Below are positions 17,600-26,462 of a DNA stretch of 36,403 nucleotides, piece by piece. Location: contig NZ_JAGRLA010000039.1 of assembly GCF_020442045.1 (NCBI RefSeq), positions 1-36,403 of the forward strand, given 5' to 3'. Source of the stretch: Bauldia sp. Its GTDB lineage: Bacteria > Pseudomonadota > Alphaproteobacteria > Rhizobiales > Kaistiaceae. The translations under genes and the position numbers were made by a program. The notes beneath the pieces are model-generated. The model was given only the letters and a program-made list of their open reading frames with translations. It had not been told where the DNA came from and searched no databases. Each line of letters starts with the position of its first letter. Positions within the stretch are counted from its first letter, which is position 1.

Positions 17600-18865
17600 A
17601 TGAAGCTTCGCAACGCCCTACTCGCATTCACCGCAGGATTCGCGCTAACGGCCGGCCAGGCCGCGGCGGCGGACCTTGCGATCGTTTCCGGTGCCGTCGG
17701 CGACGACCTTCAGACCCTCCGCTACCAGCTCGACGAGTTCGAGAAGGCGAGCGGCAACAAGGTGTCGATCGTCTCGATGCCGCCATCGACCTCCGACCAG
17801 TTCGGTCAGTACAAGTTGTGGCTCGCGGCCGAGAATCCCGACATCGACGTCTACCGGACCGACGTCATCTGGGCCCCGCAGCTCGCCAACCAGTTCGTCG
17901 ACCTGACCGAGGCGACGAAGGACGTCATCGGCGATCACTTCCCTGCGATCGTCGAGTCGCAGACGGTGAACGGCAAGCTCGTCGCCATGCCGTATTTCAC
18001 CGACGCTCCGGCGCTCTACTACCGGACCGACCTGCTCGAGAAGTATGGAAAGGACGTCCCGACGACATGGGCGGAACTGACCGCGACAGCCCAGGAGATC
18101 ATGGACGCGGAGCATGGTGCCGGCAACACGGGCCTGTACGGCTTCGTCTTCCAGGGATCGGCCTATGAGGGGCTGACCTGCGACGCGCTCGAATGGGTGA
18201 TGTCAAACGGCGGCGGCCAGATCGTCGAGCCGGACGGATCGATCTCGATCAACAACCCGAAGGCCGCGGAAGCCATCGAGATGGCCAAGGGCTGGGTCGG
18301 CACGATCGCCCCGGAAGGCGTGCTCGCCTACAAGGAAGAGGATTCGCGCGGCGTCTGGCAGACCGGCAATGCGGTCTTCATGCGCAATTGGCCCTACGCC
18401 TATTCGCTTGGCAACAGCGCGGACTCGGCCGTGAAGGACAAGTTCGACGTGAGCACCCTGCCGGTTGGCCCGAGCGGTTCCCGTCCGGCCTCCACGCTCG
18501 GCGGATGGAATCTCGCCGTCTCCAAGTATTCGGCCCATCCCGACGAAGCGATCGAACTGGTCAAGTTCCTCGCTTCCAAGGACATGCAGAAATACCTCGC
18601 CCTCCAGTCCTCACGCCTGCCGACGATCCAGTCGCTCTACGAGGATCCGGATATCATGGAGAAGCAGCCGATCATCCCGCGGTGGAAGGAGGTCTTCCTC
18701 AACGCCGTGCCGCGGCCGTCGGCCCCGACCCAGAAGAAGTATAACGAGGTGTCGACCGAGTTCTGGACGGCCGTCCATGCCACTCTTTCCGGTGACGGCT
18801 CGGCGGCGGACAACCTCAAGAAGCTCGAAGCGAAGCTGAAGCGCCTCAAGGGCTCCGCCTGGTAG
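17600..18865 (+). CDS. Sugar ABC transporter, periplasmic binding protein
   Basis: This 421-residue family 1 extracellular solute-binding protein has a signal peptide (residues 1-23, ending AGQAAA before ADLAIVSG). The ATG follows AGGGAGG. The segment ALYYRTDLLEKYG with PTTWAEL soon after, and the late LGGWNLAVSK, are signatures of trehalose/maltose and alpha-glucoside binding proteins (ThuE-like). It delivers substrate to the two permeases encoded downstream. The substrate is unproven: the resemblance points to a disaccharide, while the divergent dgoKA pair points to galactose or galactonate chemistry. It is the first gene of the operon controlled by the operator at 17465. Confidence 0.92.
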   Translation: MKLRNALLAFTAGFALTAGQAAAADLAIVSGAVGDDLQTLRYQLDEFEKASGNKVSIVSMPPSTSDQFGQYKLWLAAENPDIDVYRTDVIWAPQLANQFVDLTEATKDVIGDHFPAIVESQTVNGKLVAMPYFTDAPALYYRTDLLEKYGKDVPTTWAELTATAQEIMDAEHGAGNTGLYGFVFQGSAYEGLTCDALEWVMSNGGGQIVEPDGSISINNPKAAEAIEMAKGWVGTIAPEGVLAYKEEDSRGVWQTGNAVFMRNWPYAYSLGNSADSAVKDKFDVSTLPVGPSGSRPASTLGGWNLAVSKYSAHPDEAIELVKFLASKDMQKYLALQSSRLPTIQSLYEDPDIMEKQPIIPRWKEVFLNAVPRPSAPTQKKYNEVSTEFWTAVHATLSGDGSAADNLKKLEAKLKRLKGSAW

Positions 18866-18884
18866 GCGCCTGCGACGAAACCCG

Positions 18885-18999
18885 TCGGCGGTGGCGCCTA
18901 TCCACCGCCGATGGTGCATCGCCGGCTTAGCCGGCTTGCCCGATAATGCTGGTCGATGCATTGTAGCCTTCCTCCTGACGGGAGGGCCCGAGGCATCGA
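18885..18999 (+). promoter_or_regulatory. Three consecutive hairpins between binding protein and permeases
   Basis: Hairpin 1 pairs TCGGCGGTGG with CCACCGCCGA (18885-18911, 10-bp stem). Hairpin 2 pairs GCCGGC with GCCGGC around TTA (18921-18935). Hairpin 3 pairs TCGATGC with GCATCGA (18953-18999) and encloses a nested CCTCC/GGAGG stem. This is the place where other sugar operons use hairpins to stabilise the abundant binding-protein message or reduce readthrough to the permeases. Confidence 0.6.
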
Positions 19000-19021
19000 C
19001 AAAAAAGGCGGGGCCAGGGGG

Positions 19022-19957
19022 ATGAAGCGCGAATCTCAGCTATCCAGGCAGCGCAAGCGGGCGGCCTGGCTGTTTCTGACACCGATGCTTGCGGTGCTGG
19101 CGGCGGTTGCGCTCTGGCCGCTCCTCAAGACGATCTATTTCGGCTTTACCGACGCGTCCCTGGACGACCTCGCCGGGGCGCGGTGGATCGGCTTCCGGAA
19201 TTTCCTCGAATATGTCGATTATGGCGACGGTACCGGCGAGTATTACGGCCTGCTCGCCGACCCGACGTGGTGGAACGCGGTTCGCAACACCCTCTTCTTC
19301 ACGGTGGTCTCGGTGGTCTTCGAGACCATCCTCGGGATGATCGTCGCGCTGGTGCTGAATGCCAATTTCCGCGGACGCGGCTTCATGCGCGCCGCCATCC
19401 TGATCCCCTGGGCCATTCCGACGATCGTCTCGGCAAAGATGTGGGCGTGGATGATGCACGACCAGTTCGGCATCCTCAACGACATCGGGCTGAGCCTCGG
19501 GCTGATCTCGACGCCGATCGCCTGGACCGCGTCCGCCGACACGGCGATGGCGGCGGTGATCATCGTCGACATCTGGAAGACGACGCCGTTCATGGCGCTG
19601 CTGATCCTCGCCGGCCTGCAGATGATCCCCGGTGACATCTACGAAGCGGCCCGCATCGACGGCGTCAATCCGATCAAGGTCTTCTGGAGGGTGACGCTGC
19701 CGCTGGTGCGGCCCGCCCTCATGGTGGCGGTGATCTTCCGCGGCCTCGACTCGATGCGGATCTTCGACCTGATCTACGTGCTGACGCCCAACAACGCGCA
19801 GACGACCTCGATGTCGGTATACGCGCGACAGAACCTCTTCGAGTTCGACAAGTTCGCCTACGGCTCGGCCGCGTCGACGCTGTTGTTCCTGACCATCGCG
19901 ATCATCACCATCCTCTATATCTGGGCCGGCCGGGTCAGCTTCGACGGGGGACGCTGA
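19022..19957 (+). CDS. Sugar ABC transporter permease, MalF/ThuF-like
   Basis: This 311-residue inner-membrane protein has about six membrane segments. The ATG chosen follows a G-rich ribosome site and begins MKRESQLSRQRKRAAWLFL, a positively charged start before the first helix. An earlier in-frame ATG lies inside the hairpin region and is unlikely. The ATPase-docking EAA loop reads EAARIDGVNPIKVFWRVTLP in the C-terminal third. It pairs with the next permease to form the channel and is separated from it by three bases. Confidence 0.92.
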   Translation: MKRESQLSRQRKRAAWLFLTPMLAVLAAVALWPLLKTIYFGFTDASLDDLAGARWIGFRNFLEYVDYGDGTGEYYGLLADPTWWNAVRNTLFFTVVSVVFETILGMIVALVLNANFRGRGFMRAAILIPWAIPTIVSAKMWAWMMHDQFGILNDIGLSLGLISTPIAWTASADTAMAAVIIVDIWKTTPFMALLILAGLQMIPGDIYEAARIDGVNPIKVFWRVTLPLVRPALMVAVIFRGLDSMRIFDLIYVLTPNNAQTTSMSVYARQNLFEFDKFAYGSAASTLLFLTIAIITILYIWAGRVSFDGGR

Positions 19958-19960
19958 GCG

Positions 19961-20785
19961 ATGAAGCTGATCAAGAATCTCCTCTTCTACGTGCTGGTGC
20001 TGGTCATCGCGGTGATCGCGATCTTCCCGTTCTATTACGCGATCGTCACCTCCTTCAAATCCGGCACCGCGCTGTTCGAGGTCGACTACTGGCCGAAGGT
20101 GATCTCCCTCGCCAACTACATCTCGGTGCTGACCACGGGCAACTTCCCGCGCAACTTCCTCAACTCGGTCATCGTCTCGACGGCGGTCGTGGCCATCTCG
20201 CTGCTGCTGGCGATCACCGCCGCCTTCGCGCTTGCCCGGGTCCGCTTTCGCGGCCGTTCGCTGCTGCTCCTGACCATCCTCTCGGTGTCGATGTTCCCGC
20301 AGATCGCGGTGCTCGCCGGCCTGTTCGAGATGATCCGCGGGATGGGCATCTACAACTCGCTGCTCTCGCTGGTCTTCTCCTACATGATCTTCACCCTGCC
20401 CTTCACGGTGTGGGTGCTGACCACCTTCATGCGCGACCTGCCGATCGAGATCGAGGAAGCGGCGATCGTCGACGGCGCCAAGCCCTGGACGATCGTGACC
20501 AAGGTCTTCATGCCGTTGATGTGGCCGGCGCTGGTGACGACGGGGCTGCTCGCCTTCATCGCGGCCTGGAACGAGTTCCTCTTCGCGCTGACCTTCATAT
20601 CGAATGACGTGCAGCGCACGGTCCCGGTGGCGATCGCCCTGATTTCCGGCGCATCGGAATTCGAGGTGCCGTGGGGGAATATCATGGCGGCCTCGGTGAT
20701 CGTCACGGTGCCGCTTGTCGTGCTGGTCCTCATCTTCCAGCGCAAGATCATCTCCGGCCTAACCGCCGGCGGCGTCAAGGGCTGA
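19961..20785 (+). CDS. Sugar ABC transporter permease, MalG/ThuG-like
   Basis: This 274-residue inner-membrane permease has six predicted helices. The EAA loop is [20 protein letters not shown], located between helices four and five as is normal for MalG-type subunits. [14 protein letters not shown] motifs are represented here by [15 protein letters not shown], a hallmark of this subunit. Its start lies three bases after the previous stop, so the permeases are translated together. It completes the membrane part of the importer whose ATPase is encoded 40 bases downstream. Confidence 0.93.
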   Translation: MKLIKNLLFYVLVLVIAVIAIFPFYYAIVTSFKSGTALFEVDYWPKVISLANYISVLTTGNFPRNFLNSVIVSTAVVAISLLLAITAAFALARVRFRGRSLLLLTILSVSMFPQIAVLAGLFEMIRGMGIYNSLLSLVFSYMIFTLPFTVWVLTTFMRDLPIEIEEAAIVDGAKPWTIVTKVFMPLMWPALVTTGLLAFIAAWNEFLFALTFISNDVQRTVPVAIALISGASEFEVPWGNIMAASVIVTVPLVVLVLIFQRKIISGLTAGGVKG

Positions 20786-20825
20786 ACGCCACAGACGGCG
20801 GCATGGCCTGAAGGAGAAAGACAGG

Positions 20826-21923
20826 ATGGCCGATCTAACCTTAAGTCAGGTCCGCAAGGCCTTCGGCGCAGTCGAAGTGATCAAGGGTGTCGACCTGAAC
20901 ATCCAGTCGGGCGAGCTCATCGTCTTCGTCGGGCCGTCGGGCTGCGGGAAATCCACGCTGCTTCGCCTCATCGCCGGGCTCGAGGACATCACCTCGGGGA
21001 CGCTGCAGATCGACGGACGGACGGTCAACGACCTGCCGCCGTCGGAGCGCGGAATCGCCATGGTGTTCCAGTCCTACGCGCTCTATCCGCACATGACCGT
21101 CTACGACAACATGGCCTTCGGCATGCGGTTGGGCGGCGGTGGCAAGCAGGAGGTCGAACAGCGGGTGCGCGCCGCCGCGGAAATCCTGCAGATCACGCCA
21201 TATCTCGACCGTCTGCCCAAGCAGCTCTCCGGCGGGCAGCGGCAGCGCGTCGCGATCGGCCGCGCCATCGTGCGCGACCCGCGCGTCTTCCTCTTCGACG
21301 AACCGCTGTCCAACCTCGATGCCGCCCTGCGCGTCGCCACCCGCATCGAGATCAACAAGCTCCATGAGAGCATGCCCGACACAACGATGATCTATGTGAC
21401 CCACGATCAGGTCGAAGCGATGACGCTCGCCGACAAGATCGTGGTCCTCAATTTCGGCACGGTCGAGCAGGTCGGCGGACCGATGGAGCTCTATCTCGAT
21501 CCGGCCAATCTGTTCGTCGCCAAGTTCATCGGGTCGCCGTCCATGAACACGGTTCCGTGCGTCATCGAACAGGGCGGCTCGCAGCCATCCGTAAAGCTCG
21601 ATTCGGGGCGCTCGGTCGAACTCAACGCGGATGTGCCGGAGAGCGCCAAAGGGGCCAATGGTACGTTCGGCGTTCGTCCGGAAGACCTGACCGTTACCGA
21701 CGGCGGCGACGCCATCTTCGAGGGGACCGTCGACATCGTCGAGAAGCTCGGCGAGGTGACCCTCCTCTACGTCAATTGCGGAGACCCCGAAGCGCCGATC
21801 GTCGCCAAGCTCGAGGGCATCTCGCTGGTCAAGAAGGGCGAGAGCGTCGGCCTGACGGCGCCGACGGAGGACCTGCACGTCTTCGACGCCAAGGGCGTCG
21901 CCTATAAGCGCAGGCGGACCTGA
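20826..21923 (+). CDS. Sugar ABC transporter ATP-binding protein (MalK/UgpC family)
   Basis: This 365-residue ATPase has Walker [10 protein letters not shown] (36-44), signature LSGGQ (134-138), Walker B VFLFDEP (154-160) and switch histidine H193. A C-terminal TOBE/MOP-like regulatory domain follows from about residue 240 ([12 protein letters not shown], then GVRPEDLTV). A ribosome site GAAGGAG precedes the ATG. It is the last gene of the operon. The C-terminal domain in this family can take part in inducer control, but no such role is shown here. An unusually long-armed inverted repeat follows the stop. Confidence 0.94.
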   Translation: MADLTLSQVRKAFGAVEVIKGVDLNIQSGELIVFVGPSGCGKSTLLRLIAGLEDITSGTLQIDGRTVNDLPPSERGIAMVFQSYALYPHMTVYDNMAFGMRLGGGGKQEVEQRVRAAAEILQITPYLDRLPKQLSGGQRQRVAIGRAIVRDPRVFLFDEPLSNLDAALRVATRIEINKLHESMPDTTMIYVTHDQVEAMTLADKIVVLNFGTVEQVGGPMELYLDPANLFVAKFIGSPSMNTVPCVIEQGGSQPSVKLDSGRSVELNADVPESAKGANGTFGVRPEDLTVTDGGDAIFEGTVDIVEKLGEVTLLYVNCGDPEAPIVAKLEGISLVKKGESVGLTAPTEDLHVFDAKGVAYKRRRT

Positions 21924-21946
21924 CCGCCGGAAACCACCGTCCGGGG

Positions 21947-22011
21947 GGTTCCAACCGATCTGGCGGCGCTGGCTGAAATCTTTTTCTCCCGCCAGCGCCG
22001 AGATTGGAACC
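21947..22011. terminator. Long imperfect inverted repeat after the importer operon
   Basis: Outer arms GGTTCCA / TGGAACC (21947-21953, 22005-22011) enclose a perfect inner stem CGGCGCTGGC / GCCAGCGCCG (21964-21973, 21991-22000). Paired ATCT/AGAT steps lie between them, and the loop contains TTTTT. It probably ends the importer transcript or isolates it from cysG 97 bases further on. Confidence 0.5.
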
Positions 22012-22107
22012 GGCGGCTTCGTTCGCCACGCCGCTATTCACTAAATCTGTTCACGGGACATGGCTCGCGCCGTTTTCGCGGCCGGGCCGTTCGTCGTGGA
22101 GAACAGG

Positions 22108-23523
22108 ATGCCGGAAGATAAGCGGAAACTCGGGGTCTTCCCCGCCTTCCACAAGGTCGAGGGGCGACGCGTGGTGGTGGTTGGCGGCGGCGAGGAGGCC
22201 GCGGCCAAGATCCGGCTGCTGGCCGAGACCAAGGCCACGATCGTCGTCTTCGCCGAGGCGCTGGAGACGCGCACCGGCGTCGACCTGATCGCCGCCCATG
22301 GCGACTGGCAGGCGCGGCTGCCGGGCGTCGGGGACCTCGACGGCGCGGCACTGGTCTTTGCCGCGACCGGCTCGGAGGAAACCGACGGCGCCATCCGGGC
22401 GCTTGCCCGCGAGGCGGGGGTGCCGATCAACGTCGTCGACCGGCCGGAGCTCTGCGACTTCTACACCCCGGCGCTGGTCAACCGCGCGCCGCTCGCCGTG
22501 GCGGTCGGCAGCGAAGGGGTCGCCCCGGTGCTTTCCCGCCACGTCCGGGCGCGGATCGAGGCCCTGCTCGCGCCGGCCTTCGGCGACCTCGCGCGGCTCG
22601 CCGACAAGCTTCGGGGTGGCGTGACCAAGACGCTTGCGACGGCGACCGACCGGCGCCGCTTCTGGGCGCGGTTCTTTTCCGGCACCGTCTCCGAGCACGT
22701 CTTCGCCGGGCGCATCGACGAGGCGGAAGGCGAAGCGCTGAAGATGCTCGAGATCGGTCCCAACCTCGCCGGCCATGTCTCGCTGGTCGGCGCCGGACCG
22801 GGCGCGGAGGACCTCCTGACGCTGCGGGCGCAGCGGGCACTGCAGGAGGCCGACGTGATCGTCCATGACCGGCTGGTGCCCGAGGCGATCGTCGCCCAGG
22901 GCCGCCGGGACGCGCGCCGCATCTACGTCGGCAAGGCCAAGGGCCGCCACGCCAAGAGCCAATCGGAGATCAATGCGATCCTCGTCCATGAGGCGCAGAG
23001 CGGCAATCGCGTCGTGCGGCTGAAGTCCGGCGACCCGCTGATCTTCGGTCGCGCGGGCGAGGAGATGGCGGCGCTGAGGGCGGCGGGCATTTCCTTCGAT
23101 ATCGTGCCGGGCATCACCGCCGCCTTCGCGGCGGCGGCGGAAGCCGAGATTCCGCTGACGCTGAGGGAGACCTCCTCGTCGCTGGTCTTCGCCACCGGCC
23201 ACGATGCCGACGGCGAGACGCTGCCGGGTTGGGCCGGGATCGCGCTGCAGGGCGCGACGGTCGCGGTCTATATGGGCCGCTCGGTCGCCGCCCGGGTCGC
23301 CGCTCAATTGGTCGAGGCGGGGCTTGCGGCGTCAACGCCGGTCGCCGTCATCGAGAACGCATCGCGTGCCGACCGGCGGGCCTATGCGGGACGGCTCGAC
23401 GAACTGGTTTCGATCGCAAGCCAGCCGGAGCTGACCGGTCCGGTCCTCTTCATCATCGGCGACGTGGTGGCCGAGGGCGCGATCGATGCCGAGCCGGCGC
23501 CGCTCGCCGCCATGGCCGCATAG
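22108..23523 (+). CDS. cysG: Siroheme synthase (CysG-type, multifunctional)
   Basis: This 471-residue enzyme makes siroheme, the cofactor of the sulfite reductase encoded downstream. The N-terminal domain has the NAD motif VVVVGGGEEAAAK (22-34) of precorrin-2 dehydrogenase/ferrochelatase. The C-terminal half is the SAM-dependent uroporphyrinogen III methyltransferase, starting at SLVGAGPGAEDLLTLRAQRA, with RLKSGDPLIFGRAGEE and a GITAAFAAAAEAEIPLT segment. The ATG chosen gives MPEDKRKLGVFPAF, the usual start of alphaproteobacterial homologues; an earlier in-frame ATG at 22060 has less support. It is the first gene of the cys operon. Confidence 0.94.
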   Translation: MPEDKRKLGVFPAFHKVEGRRVVVVGGGEEAAAKIRLLAETKATIVVFAEALETRTGVDLIAAHGDWQARLPGVGDLDGAALVFAATGSEETDGAIRALAREAGVPINVVDRPELCDFYTPALVNRAPLAVAVGSEGVAPVLSRHVRARIEALLAPAFGDLARLADKLRGGVTKTLATATDRRRFWARFFSGTVSEHVFAGRIDEAEGEALKMLEIGPNLAGHVSLVGAGPGAEDLLTLRAQRALQEADVIVHDRLVPEAIVAQGRRDARRIYVGKAKGRHAKSQSEINAILVHEAQSGNRVVRLKSGDPLIFGRAGEEMAALRAAGISFDIVPGITAAFAAAAEAEIPLTLRETSSSLVFATGHDADGETLPGWAGIALQGATVAVYMGRSVAARVAAQLVEAGLAASTPVAVIENASRADRRAYAGRLDELVSIASQPELTGPVLFIIGDVVAEGAIDAEPAPLAAMAA

Positions 23524-23534
23524 GAGCGCGCGAC

Positions 23535-23879
23535 ATGTTCAAGGCGGCAACATCGGGCCCCGCGAAAGTCGTCACCGCGAATCGCCTGGATAGCGGGCTG
23601 GTCGTCTTCCTCGACCCGAATGGCGGCTGGGCCCTCGACATCGCCGAGGCGCGAATCCTCGACGACGAGGAGCTGGACGACGCCCTCGCCTACGGCAAGG
23701 AACAGGACGATGCGCGGATCATCCTCGACGCCTATGCGATCGACGTCGAGGTCACCGACGGGCTCGCGGTGCCGGTCCGGCTTCGCGAGCGGATCCGGGC
23801 CGAGCGCGGCCCGACCATCGATTACGGCGAAGCGGAGCGGCAGAGGCTGGCCGGCGGCCAGGCCGAGGCCGGGGAATAG
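23535..23879 (+). CDS. DUF2849 family protein
   Basis: This small 114-residue cytoplasmic protein belongs to the family repeatedly found between cysG and cysI in alphaproteobacteria. Its sequence (VVTANRLDSGLVVFLDPNGGW, then ARILDDEELDDALAYGKEQ) matches that family's pattern as I know it. No catalytic motif is visible. Its start is 11 bases after cysG. Position implies a helper role in sulfite reduction or siroheme handling, but the biochemical function is not established. The C-terminus is Ala/Glu/Gly-rich and unstructured, and the gene is followed at once by a 45-bp tandem repeat. Confidence 0.85.
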   Translation: MFKAATSGPAKVVTANRLDSGLVVFLDPNGGWALDIAEARILDDEELDDALAYGKEQDDARIILDAYAIDVEVTDGLAVPVRLRERIRAERGPTIDYGEAERQRLAGGQAEAGE

Positions 23880-23881
23880 GC

Positions 23882-24048
23882 AAGAGGCGGGGAAGGCCCG
23901 CAGGGCCTGACCGGGAACAAGAGACCAAGAGGCGGGGAAGGCCCGCAGGGCCTGACCGGGAACAAGAGACCGAGAGGCGGGGAAGGCCCGGAGGGCCTGA
24001 CCGGGATCGGAACAAGAGGCGAGAAGCGCCGAAGGCGCGACAGGGAAG
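23882..24048. repeat. 45-bp tandem repeat, three copies plus a diverged fourth
   Basis: Units start at 23882, 23927 and 23972, with a shorter variant from about 24012. Each unit starts with AAGAGGCG or GAGAGGCG, contains a 6-bp hairpin AGGCCC-N3-GGGCCT, then reads TGACCGGGA. The fourth keeps the AAGAGGCG and CAGGGA frame but its hairpin is GCGCC-GAA-GGCGC. The array fills the gap between the DUF2849 gene and cysI. The unit length is a multiple of three, but I see no sign that either strand is translated. Confidence 0.85.
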
Positions 24049-24054
24049 ACGATC

Positions 24055-25716
24055 ATGTACCGCTATGATGAGTTCGACCAGGAGTTCGTCACCGAGCGCG
24101 TCGCGCAGTTCCGCGGCCAGGTCGCGCGGCGCCTGTCGGGCGAGCTGACCGAGGACCAGTTCAGACCGCTCCGGCTGATGAACGGCGTCTACCTGCAGCT
24201 CCACGCCTATATGCTGCGGATCGCCATCCCCTACGGGACGCTCAATGCCGAGCAGATGCGGATGCTCGCCTTCATCGCCCGCAAATACGACCGCGGCTAC
24301 GGGCATTTCACCACCCGCCAGAACCTCCAGTTCCACTGGCCGGCGCTGAAGGACGTTCCCGACATCCTCGACCATCTCTCCCGCGTCGAGATGCACTCGA
24401 TCCAGACCTCGGGCAACTGCATCCGCAACGTGACGGCCGACCAGTTCTCCGGGGCGGCGGCCGACGAGATCGTCGATCCGCGGCCCTATGCCGAGATCCT
24501 CAGGCAGTGGTCGTCGCTCCATCCGGAATTCGTCTTCCTGCCGCGCAAGTTCAAGATCGCGGTGACCGGCGCGGAACGCGACCGCGCCGCGGTCCAGGTC
24601 CACGACATCGGGCTGCAGGCCAGGCGCGACGCGAACGGCCGCGTCGGCTTCGCGGTCTTCGTCGGCGGCGGGCTCGGGCGGACGCCGATGATCGCCCACA
24701 AGATCAACGACTTCCTGCCGGAAGAGCACCTGCTCTCCTACTGCGAGGCGATCCTGCGGGTCTACAATCTCTTCGGCCGCAGGGACAACAAGTTCAAGGC
24801 GCGGATCAAGATCCTGGTCCACGAGACCGGCGCCGAGGAGATCAAGCGCCAGGTCGATGCCGAATGGGAGCGCATCCGCCATTCGGCGCTGGCGCTGCCC
24901 GACGAGGAGATCCGGCGAATCCGGGACTATTTCGCGCTGCCGGCTGACCTGCGGCCGAGGCCGGCGGAGAGCATCGTGCTGAACCGGGCACGGGCGGGCG
25001 ACGCCGGCCTCGATGCCTGGGTCGTCCAGAATGTCGTGCCGCACAAGGTCAGCGGCCATGCGATTGCGACGATTTCGCTGAAGCCGATCGGCGGCACGCC
25101 TGGCGATGCGACGGCCGAACAGCTAGAGCTGATCGCCGACCTCGCCGAGCGCTACAGCCACGGCGAAATCCGGGTCAGCCACGAGCAGAACCTGGTGCTG
25201 CCCCATGTCGCGCTCGACGACCTGCCGGCGTTGTATGAGGCGCTGGAGCGGAACGGCCTCGGCACGGCCAATGCCGGGCTCGTCACCGACATCATCGCCT
25301 GCCCCGGGCTCGACTATTGCGCGCTCGCCAACGCCCGCTCGATCCCGATCGCGCAGCGAATCTCCGAGCGCTTCGGCGACCATGCGCGCCAGGCCGAGAT
25401 CGGCGAGCTGAAGATCAAGATCTCGGGCTGCATCAACGCCTGCGGCCACCACCATGTCGGCCATATCGGCATTCTCGGCGTCGAGAAGAAGGGCGAGGAA
25501 TTCTACCAGATCACGCTCGGCGGCTCGGGCGACGAGAATACCTCGATCGGCGAGATCATCGGCAAGGGATTCTCGAGCGACGAGGTGGTCGACGCGATCG
25601 AGACGCTGGTCGACACCTATCTCGCCAGGCGCGACACCCCGGACGAAGACTTCCTCGCGGCCTATCGCCGCCTCGGTCAGGCGCCCTTCAAGGAAGCGCT
25701 CTATGGCACCGCGTGA
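24055..25716 (+). CDS. cysI: Sulfite reductase haemoprotein subunit (CysI)
   Basis: This 553-residue siroheme/[4Fe-4S] enzyme carries out six-electron reduction of sulfite to sulfide. The cluster and siroheme-bridging cysteines are C416 and C422 (CPGLDYC) and C459 and C463 (CINAC), the standard Cx5C...Cx3C set. N-terminal motifs GHFTTRQNLQFHW and TSGNCIRNVT are the substrate and siroheme-binding regions. The nitrite reductase branch is similar; the neighbours cysG and cysH favour sulfite. No flavoprotein subunit (cysJ) is present, so ferredoxin is the likely electron donor. The stop overlaps cysH by 14 bases. Confidence 0.93.
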   Translation: MYRYDEFDQEFVTERVAQFRGQVARRLSGELTEDQFRPLRLMNGVYLQLHAYMLRIAIPYGTLNAEQMRMLAFIARKYDRGYGHFTTRQNLQFHWPALKDVPDILDHLSRVEMHSIQTSGNCIRNVTADQFSGAAADEIVDPRPYAEILRQWSSLHPEFVFLPRKFKIAVTGAERDRAAVQVHDIGLQARRDANGRVGFAVFVGGGLGRTPMIAHKINDFLPEEHLLSYCEAILRVYNLFGRRDNKFKARIKILVHETGAEEIKRQVDAEWERIRHSALALPDEEIRRIRDYFALPADLRPRPAESIVLNRARAGDAGLDAWVVQNVVPHKVSGHAIATISLKPIGGTPGDATAEQLELIADLAERYSHGEIRVSHEQNLVLPHVALDDLPALYEALERNGLGTANAGLVTDIIACPGLDYCALANARSIPIAQRISERFGDHARQAEIGELKIKISGCINACGHHHVGHIGILGVEKKGEEFYQITLGGSGDENTSIGEIIGKGFSSDEVVDAIETLVDTYLARRDTPDEDFLAAYRRLGQAPFKEALYGTA

Positions 25717-26458
25717 TGCCATCGCCCTGGCGATCGATCCGGACAACGGCGTCCGGGCGGAAGCGGCCGCGCTGAATGCGCGCCACGGGGACCTCGAGGC
25801 AAGCGCGGCGGTGGAGCTCGCGGTCACCGAGCTGTTTCCCGGCAAGGTCGCGCTGGTCTCCAGCTTCGGCGCGGAATCCGCCGTGCTTCTCCACCTCGTC
25901 GCCGAGATCGACCGCAAGGTTCCGGTGATCTTCCTGGATACCGGCCGGCTGTTCGCCGAGACGCTGGAATACCGGACGAAGCTGGTGGAGACGCTCGGGC
26001 TGGGGGACGTTCGCACCGTGACGCCCGATCCGCAGCGGCTCGTCGGCGACGACCCGCACCGGGCGCTGTGGATGACCAATCCCGACCTTTGCTGCCACAT
26101 CCGCAAGACGGAGCCACTGAAGCGGGCGGTCAGGGGTTTCGACGCATGGTTCACCGGCCGCAAGCGCTTCCAGAACGCCCAGCGGGCCAGGCTTTCCCTG
26201 TTCGAGGCCGAAGGCACGCGGATCAAGATCAACCCGCTGGCCTCCTGGACCGCGTCCGACCTCAAGACCTATGCGCTGCGCCATCAGCTGCCGGAGCATC
26301 CGCTGGTCGCCAAGGGCTACCCGTCGATCGGCTGCGTGCCCTGCACCGGCCGGGTGAGCTCCTACGAGGACCAGCGCTCGGGGCGGTGGCGCGGCCTCGA
26401 CAAGACCGAATGCGGCATCCACGCACCCCTGCTTGAAACCGACGGAAGTGGAATCTAG
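25703..26458 (+). CDS. cysH: Adenylyl-sulfate reductase, thioredoxin-dependent (CysH)
   Basis: This 251-residue cytoplasmic enzyme reduces activated sulfate to sulfite. The PP-loop motif SSFGAES is at 53-59. Paired cysteines C130-C131 (LCCHIRKTEPL) and C211/C214 (GCVPC) are the [4Fe-4S] ligands found in APS-type reductases and missing from the PAPS-specific enterobacterial type. The catalytic cysteine is C237 in KTECGIH. The substrate is therefore probably APS; this is inferred from the cluster. The start is the ATG within the cysI 3' end, and translation is likely coupled. Confidence 0.93.
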   Translation: MAPRDAIALAIDPDNGVRAEAAALNARHGDLEASAAVELAVTELFPGKVALVSSFGAESAVLLHLVAEIDRKVPVIFLDTGRLFAETLEYRTKLVETLGLGDVRTVTPDPQRLVGDDPHRALWMTNPDLCCHIRKTEPLKRAVRGFDAWFTGRKRFQNAQRARLSLFEAEGTRIKINPLASWTASDLKTYALRHQLPEHPLVAKGYPSIGCVPCTGRVSSYEDQRSGRWRGLDKTECGIHAPLLETDGSGI

Positions 26459-26462
26459 ATCC

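Noticed and set aside
23882..24048. Direct repeats as a possible CRISPR array
   Set aside because: The 45-bp units abut with no unique spacers and no cas genes are near.
23382..24056. Minus-strand frame encoding 15-residue repeats (PGQALRAFPAS)
   Set aside because: The peptide repeat is a by-product of the 45-bp DNA repeat; the rest of the frame is antisense to the DUF2849 and cysG genes.
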